Assembly: GCA_902806215.1 (NCBI GenBank)
Contig: CADCVT010000356.1
Span: 1 to 16,987 of the forward strand
Direction: 5' to 3'
Length of the DNA stretch: 16,987 nt
Source of the DNA: an uncultured Solirubrobacteraceae bacterium
Lineage (GTDB): Bacteria; Actinomycetota; Thermoleophilia; Solirubrobacterales; Solirubrobacteraceae
This document shows positions 13,257 through 16,987 of this stretch, piece after piece; position 1 is the first letter of the stretch; every line of letters starts with the position of its first letter. The translations under genes were made by a program, and so were the position numbers. A model generated the notes under the pieces. That model did no database searches, was not told the DNA's origin, and saw only the letters and a list, made by a program, of their open reading frames with translations.

Positions 13257-13279
13257 GCGAACGGTCTACCCGATGACGC

Positions 13280-14896
13280 TCAGATGAGGCCGGGGAAGGA
13301 CGCGCCGGCGTCGCGCACGAGCTCGAACAGCGGCCCCGGGATGATCCCGGTCGCCACGGTGGCGACGCCGAAGAGCACGGCGACGAACACGACCTCGGGC
13401 TGCGAGCGCCCGCCCTCGGCGGTGTCGCCGTGCCGCTCGGCGAACGCCGAGACGGCGCCGGCACCGCTGCCGGTCGTCGTGGGGCCCTCGGGCGGATCGA
13501 GCTCGGAGGACCCACCGGCGAGCGCAGGGCGGGACTCGACGGGCACGGCCTTCGAGGCGAACCCGAGGCCGGCCTCCGGCATCCACATCGCGGCGACGAC
13601 GCGCAGGTAGTAGGCCAGCGACACCGCGGAGCCGAGCACGATCACGATGCCGAGCCACGTGTAGCCGCCCTCGACGAGCGCGCTGATGATCGCGAACTTG
13701 CCGATGAACCCGCCCGTCGCCGGGATGCCCGCCAGCGCGAGCATCGCGATCGTCAGCGGCCACGCGAGCCACGGGTGCGTGAACCCGATCCCCGAGACCG
13801 AGTCGATGTGATCGCTGTCGCCGGGGATCGCACGCTGGCGCGCGACGATCACGGCGAACGCGGCCAGGTTCATGATCATGTAGACCGCGAGGTAGAAGAG
13901 CGTGGCCTCGAGGCCGGTCTCGCTCGCGACGACGACGCCGGCGAGCAGGTAGCCGGCCTGGGCGACCGACGACCACGCGAGCAGGCGCTTGAGCGACGTC
14001 TGCGTCAGCGCGCCGACGTTGCCGACGATGATCGTCACCGTCGCGAGGGTGGCCAGCGCGGCGCCCCACGTCGGCGCGGCGTCGATGAGCGCGTAGTCGA
14101 AGAGCCGCAGCAGGATCCCGAACGCGGCCGCCTTCGTGGCCACGGCCATGAACGCGGTGATCGGCGTCGGCGCGCCCTCGTAGACGTCGGGCGTCCACTG
14201 GTGGAACGGCGCGACCGACGCCTTGAACGCGAGACCGACGAGCACGAGCGCGATCCCGCCGAGCAGCAGCGTGTCCGAGACGAGGTCGCCCTCGGCGATC
14301 GCCGTGCGCATCCCTGAGAAGTCGGTCGAGCCGGTGGCGCCGTAGAGCAACGCCAGCCCGTAGACGAGCGTGGCCGAGCCGACCGAGCCGATGATCAGGT
14401 ACTTCAGCCCCGACTCGAGCGACGTCGAGCGGCGCATCTCGGTCGCGCACAGCACGTACAGCGGGATCGAGAGCAGCTCGAACCCGATGAAGAGCGTCAC
14501 GGTGTTCTGCGCGCCGACGAGGACGGCCATGCCGCCGACCGAGCACAGGAGCATCGCGTAGTACTCGCCGTGCGCCGCCTCGCGCGGAGCGGCGGCCCGC
14601 CACGACAGCAGCACGGTGACGATGCCGGCGACGGCGAACAGGAGGTTGAGGTAGAGCGCGAAGTCGTCGACGCGCAGCGCGGCCGAGATGATCTCGGTGT
14701 TCGCGCCCCACTGCCAGATCGACAGGCCCATGAAGGCGCCGAACGCGACGATCGCCAGGAACGGGACGAACGCCTCGCGCAGAAAGCGCGAGCGGAACAG
14801 CCCGAGCATGAGCACGATCATCGCGCCGCCGAACAGCGCGAGCAGCGGCGAGAGCGCCGCGAAGTCGATCTCGGGTGCGCGGTCTGACGCGTTCAT
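13280..14896 (-). CDS. nuoN: NADH-quinone oxidoreductase subunit N
   Basis: 538 residues, the antiporter-like membrane subunit N of complex I, with about 14 TM helices. Proton-channel residues are present: E140 in FIGFELLSIPLYV (TM5), K225 in AFKASVAPFHQWTPDVYEGAP (TM7), K255 in TKAAAFG (TM8) and K400 in GGFIGKF (TM12). The motif SVAPFHQWTPDVYEGAPTP is the classic NuoN signature. Between the last two helices lies a 55-60 residue hydrophilic Gly/Ser/Pro/Glu-rich segment (about 441-500), longer than I expect for the family. ATG 14896 overlaps the nuoM stop (ATGA), with AGGAG at 14908-14912 as ribosome binding site inside nuoM. It is the last recognisable nuo gene here; a 74-residue gene follows after 23 nt. 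Confidence 0.96.
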   Translation of the reverse strand: MNASDRAPEIDFAALSPLLALFGGAMIVLMLGLFRSRFLREAFVPFLAIVAFGAFMGLSIWQWGANTEIISAALRVDDFALYLNLLFAVAGIVTVLLSWRAAAPREAAHGEYYAMLLCSVGGMAVLVGAQNTVTLFIGFELLSIPLYVLCATEMRRSTSLESGLKYLIIGSVGSATLVYGLALLYGATGSTDFSGMRTAIAEGDLVSDTLLLGGIALVLVGLAFKASVAPFHQWTPDVYEGAPTPITAFMAVATKAAAFGILLRLFDYALIDAAPTWGAALATLATVTIIVGNVGALTQTSLKRLLAWSSVAQAGYLLAGVVVASETGLEATLFYLAVYMIMNLAAFAVIVARQRAIPGDSDHIDSVSGIGFTHPWLAWPLTIAMLALAGIPATGGFIGKFAIISALVEGGYTWLGIVIVLGSAVSLAYYLRVVAAMWMPEAGLGFASKAVPVESRPALAGGSSELDPPEGPTTTGSGAGAVSAFAERHGDTAEGGRSQPEVVFVAVLFGVATVATGIIPGPLFELVRDAGASFPGLI

Positions 14897-16389
14897 CGCT
14901 GCGCCTGCTCCTGGCTGATGCCGTCGGCCTGCTGCGCCGGGACGATGGAGGTGTTGATGTCGCGCTCGCCCTTCTCGATCGGGAGCTGCGGGTAGAGCGC
15001 CAGCGCGATGATCACCGCGACGAGCGGCCCGAGCACGAGCACGTCGCCGAAGCGCAGGTCGCGCGACTCCACGGCCGGCCCGACGCGGTTGTGCATCGTC
15101 CGGATGAACATGCGCAGCATGTAGACGCTCGCCATGACGACGCCGGCGAACGCGATGCACGCGATGACCACGTGGTCGCGGAACACGCCGAGCAGGATGA
15201 GAAATTCTCCAACGAAGTTCGAGGAGCCCGGCATCGCGAGCGTCGCCAGCGCGACGACGAGGAAGAACGCGGCGAACACGGGCGCACGGAACGCGACCCC
15301 GCCCATGTCGCGGATGTCGGTCGAGCCGCCGGAGCGCAGCGCGAGCAGCCCGATGATGAAGAAGGCCGGCAGCGTCACGAGACCGTGGTTGACCGACTGG
15401 AGGATCGCGCCCTGCGCGCCGTCCTGCTGGAGCGAGAAGACGCCGAGCACGATGAAGCCGAGCTGCGCGACGCTCGAGTACCCGAGGATGAGCCGGGCCT
15501 CGGTCGTCGTGAACGCCATGACCGACCCGTAGAGGATCGACGCGAGCGCGATCGCGAGCATGAGCAGCTGGAAGTCCGACACGGCGTCGGGGAAGAGCGG
15601 CAGCACGATGCGCAGGAAGCCGTAGGCGGCGACCTTCGAGAGCACCGCGGAGAACACCGCGAGCGCGGGCAGCGGCATCGCGCGGTAGCCGTCGGGCATC
15701 CAGCCGTGCAGCGGGAACGCCGGCATCTTCACGAGGAACGCGGCCGCGAAGCAGAGGAAGATCCAGCGCTGCGAGTCCTCCGACAGGGTGACCTGCTGCA
15801 GCTCGGACAGCACGAACGTCGGGCCGCCGTCGCCGCCGGCGAGCACGCCGGTCGCGATCGCCGCGGCGAGCATGAGCAGCGAGCCCACGAGCGTGTAGAT
15901 GAAGAGCTTCGTCACCGCGGCGACGCGGTTCTCGCCGCCCCAGATCCCGGTCAGGAAGAAGAACGGGACGAGCATGAGGTCGAAGAACGCGACGAACAGC
16001 GCGAGGTCCTGCGCGAGCAGCGAGCCGAGCACGAACGAGTGGGCGAGCGCCATCCAGAAGAAGAACTGGCGCTCGCGCTCCCGGCGGCCCTCCAGGACGG
16101 CCCACAGGATCGCGAAGCTGAACAGCAGCGTCGTGAGGACGACGAGGAACAGGTTGATCCCGTCGACGCCGAGCTTGTAGTGGATCCCCAGCGCGGAGAT
16201 CCACGACTCATCGGTGACGTTCTGCAGGCCGGCGCCGGTGTCGAAGTCGATGACGCACGCGATCGCGTAGCCGAGCGCGCCGAGCGAGCCGAGCAGCGCG
16301 CCCCAGCCGGAGATCCGCGAGGGGAGGATGCACGCGAGCAGCCCGAAGACCGCCGGCATCCAGATCAGCATGGACAGGTGCAGCGTCAC
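14893..16389 (-). CDS. nuoM: NADH-quinone oxidoreductase subunit M
   Basis: 498 residues, antiporter-like subunit M of complex I, with about 14 TM helices. Channel lysines K221 (FLVKMPAFPLHGW, TM7) and K252 (SKVAAYG, TM8) and the TM12 acid E395 (NFVGEF) are present. The TM5 glutamate, E144 in E. coli NuoM, is aspartate here (D137 in AFFDLMLVPFFFL). The usual LPDAHxxAP loop after TM7 reads MPDGYRAMPLP. GTG 16389 overlaps the nuoL stop (GTGA) and is used as start; ATG 16371, which would remove six residues, is an alternative. Downstream it overlaps nuoN. The gene order nuoL-nuoM-nuoN is standard. Function is secure; the altered channel residue is discussed as a finding. Confidence 0.96.
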   Translation of the reverse strand: MTLHLSMLIWMPAVFGLLACILPSRISGWGALLGSLGALGYAIACVIDFDTGAGLQNVTDESWISALGIHYKLGVDGINLFLVVLTTLLFSFAILWAVLEGRRERERQFFFWMALAHSFVLGSLLAQDLALFVAFFDLMLVPFFFLTGIWGGENRVAAVTKLFIYTLVGSLLMLAAAIATGVLAGGDGGPTFVLSELQQVTLSEDSQRWIFLCFAAAFLVKMPAFPLHGWMPDGYRAMPLPALAVFSAVLSKVAAYGFLRIVLPLFPDAVSDFQLLMLAIALASILYGSVMAFTTTEARLILGYSSVAQLGFIVLGVFSLQQDGAQGAILQSVNHGLVTLPAFFIIGLLALRSGGSTDIRDMGGVAFRAPVFAAFFLVVALATLAMPGSSNFVGEFLILLGVFRDHVVIACIAFAGVVMASVYMLRMFIRTMHNRVGPAVESRDLRFGDVLVLGPLVAVIIALALYPQLPIEKGERDINTSIVPAQQADGISQEQAQR

Positions 16390-16987
16390 GAGGCCTCGAT
16401 CAGGAAGTAGAGGACGACGCCGGTGATGCCGAGCAGCATGAGCGCGGCGTAGGCGCGCAGGAAGCCCGGCTCGAGCGCGCGGACGGCCTGGCTGCCGGCG
16501 CGCACGAGCGCGGTCGGCCCGCCCATGAGCGTGCGCTGGACGAAGATGCGCTCGAACGTAGCCTGGGCGAAGCGGCCGGCCCACGCGGCGGGGCGCACGA
16601 CGACGATGTCGACGGCCTCGTCGCCGTACCACTTGTTCACGAAGAAGGTGTGCAGCGGGCGGAAGCGCTCGCGCATCGCGACCGCCGGAGCGCCGCCGCG
16701 CCTGACCCAGATCAGGTAGGCCACCGCGATGCCGGCGATGCCGAGCAGCGCGCCGAGGGCCATGCCGCCGAACGTCAGCGCGTCGGACGGGTGGAGCTCC
16801 TCGAAGTAGCGCGAGCCCTCGAACGTCGGCTCGAGGAAGTGGTCGACCGCGTGGGTGACTTTCGGGATCTGCAGGAACCCGCCGATGATCGCCAGCACGG
16901 CCAGCGAGCCCATCGCGATCTTCATCGGGATCGCCTGCTCGGCGATGTGGTGCTCGGGGCCGGGGAAGCCGACGTCGGTGTCCTCGA
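16386..16987 (-). CDS. nuoL: NADH-quinone oxidoreductase subunit L, C-terminal part (5' end outside window)
   Basis: The last 199 or so residues of subunit L. The frame is open to the window edge (first readable residues EDTDVGFPGPEHHIAEQAIP), so the Met at 16925 is internal. Features are the TM segment MGSLAVLAIIGGFLQIP, a conserved linker, a second TM (FGGMALGALLGIAGIAVAYLIW), the segment FFVNKWYGDEAVDIVVVRP typical of the NuoL lateral-helix region, and a final TM ending YFLIEAS. The bulk of the proton-channel domain lies upstream. Its TGA overlaps the nuoM GTG. The family assignment rests on the WY-DE-D motif, the gene order and the topology, and is secure. Confidence 0.93.
   Translation of the reverse strand, partial: EDTDVGFPGPEHHIAEQAIPMKIAMGSLAVLAIIGGFLQIPKVTHAVDHFLEPTFEGSRYFEELHPSDALTFGGMALGALLGIAGIAVAYLIWVRRGGAPAVAMRERFRPLHTFFVNKWYGDEAVDIVVVRPAAWAGRFAQATFERIFVQRTLMGGPTALVRAGSQAVRALEPGFLRAYAALMLLGITGVVLYFLIEAS

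Noticed and set aside
13280..16204. 974-codon minus-strand frame that could suggest a fused NuoM-NuoN.
   Set aside because: Only the part from ATG 14896 is NuoN. The upstream portion is an out-of-frame translation of nuoM, which has its own frame ending at 14893.

Overview
The window is about 17 kb of very GC-rich, gene-dense bacterial DNA with extensive start/stop overlaps between genes. A class III adenylyl cyclase of the HAMP-linked mycobacterial type, the nuoL-nuoM-nuoN order and the codon usage suggest an actinobacterium. My best guess is Thermoleophilia/Solirubrobacterales-like; that is an inference and no rRNA is present to test it. No tRNA, rRNA, CRISPR array, transposase or prophage gene was seen.

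Layout. (1) 1-1247, plus strand: the C-terminal two thirds of acetyl-CoA synthetase. (2) 1258-2951, minus strand: two SAM-dependent methyltransferase genes separated by a 335-bp gene-free stretch that carries five copies of the palindrome GGGGACTGTCCCC. The second methyltransferase resembles HemK2/MTQ2 enzymes but lacks the NPPY motif. (3) 3021-5802, plus strand: a three-gene operon joined by ATGA overlaps, encoding a GT2-like membrane glycosyltransferase, a small-molecule-type methyltransferase and a haem-oxygenase-like diiron enzyme with a full set of candidate metal ligands. (4) 10557 down to 5775, minus strand: a seven-gene run of thymidylate synthase, dihydrofolate reductase, HIT protein, HxGH nucleotidyltransferase, a zinc deaminase fused to an unrecognised N-terminal domain, a CDGSH iron-sulfur protein and an MFS exporter. 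The first five are plausibly a dTMP/nucleotide module. The MFS gene overlaps the diiron enzyme gene tail to tail. (5) 10624-12942, minus strand: an adenylyl cyclase preceded by a membrane-anchored disordered protein. (6) 13032-16987, minus strand: a 74-residue disordered protein downstream of nuoN, nuoM and the 3' part of nuoL, the proton-pumping membrane arm of complex I.

How it works together. The acs and nuo genes are core energy metabolism. thyA and folA form the dTMP/folate cycle: ThyA makes dTMP and dihydrofolate, and FolA regenerates tetrahydrofolate. The co-transcribed deaminase could supply dUMP, but its extra domain and its coupling to a nucleotidyltransferase suggest a different or additional job. 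The most interesting parts are this nucleotidyltransferase/deaminase pair beside an unusual ThyA, and the glycosyltransferase/methyltransferase/diiron-enzyme operon, with a CDGSH protein and a HemK2-like methyltransferase close by. Both look like coherent but uncharacterised pathways. Family assignments rest on motifs read by eye, without database searches.
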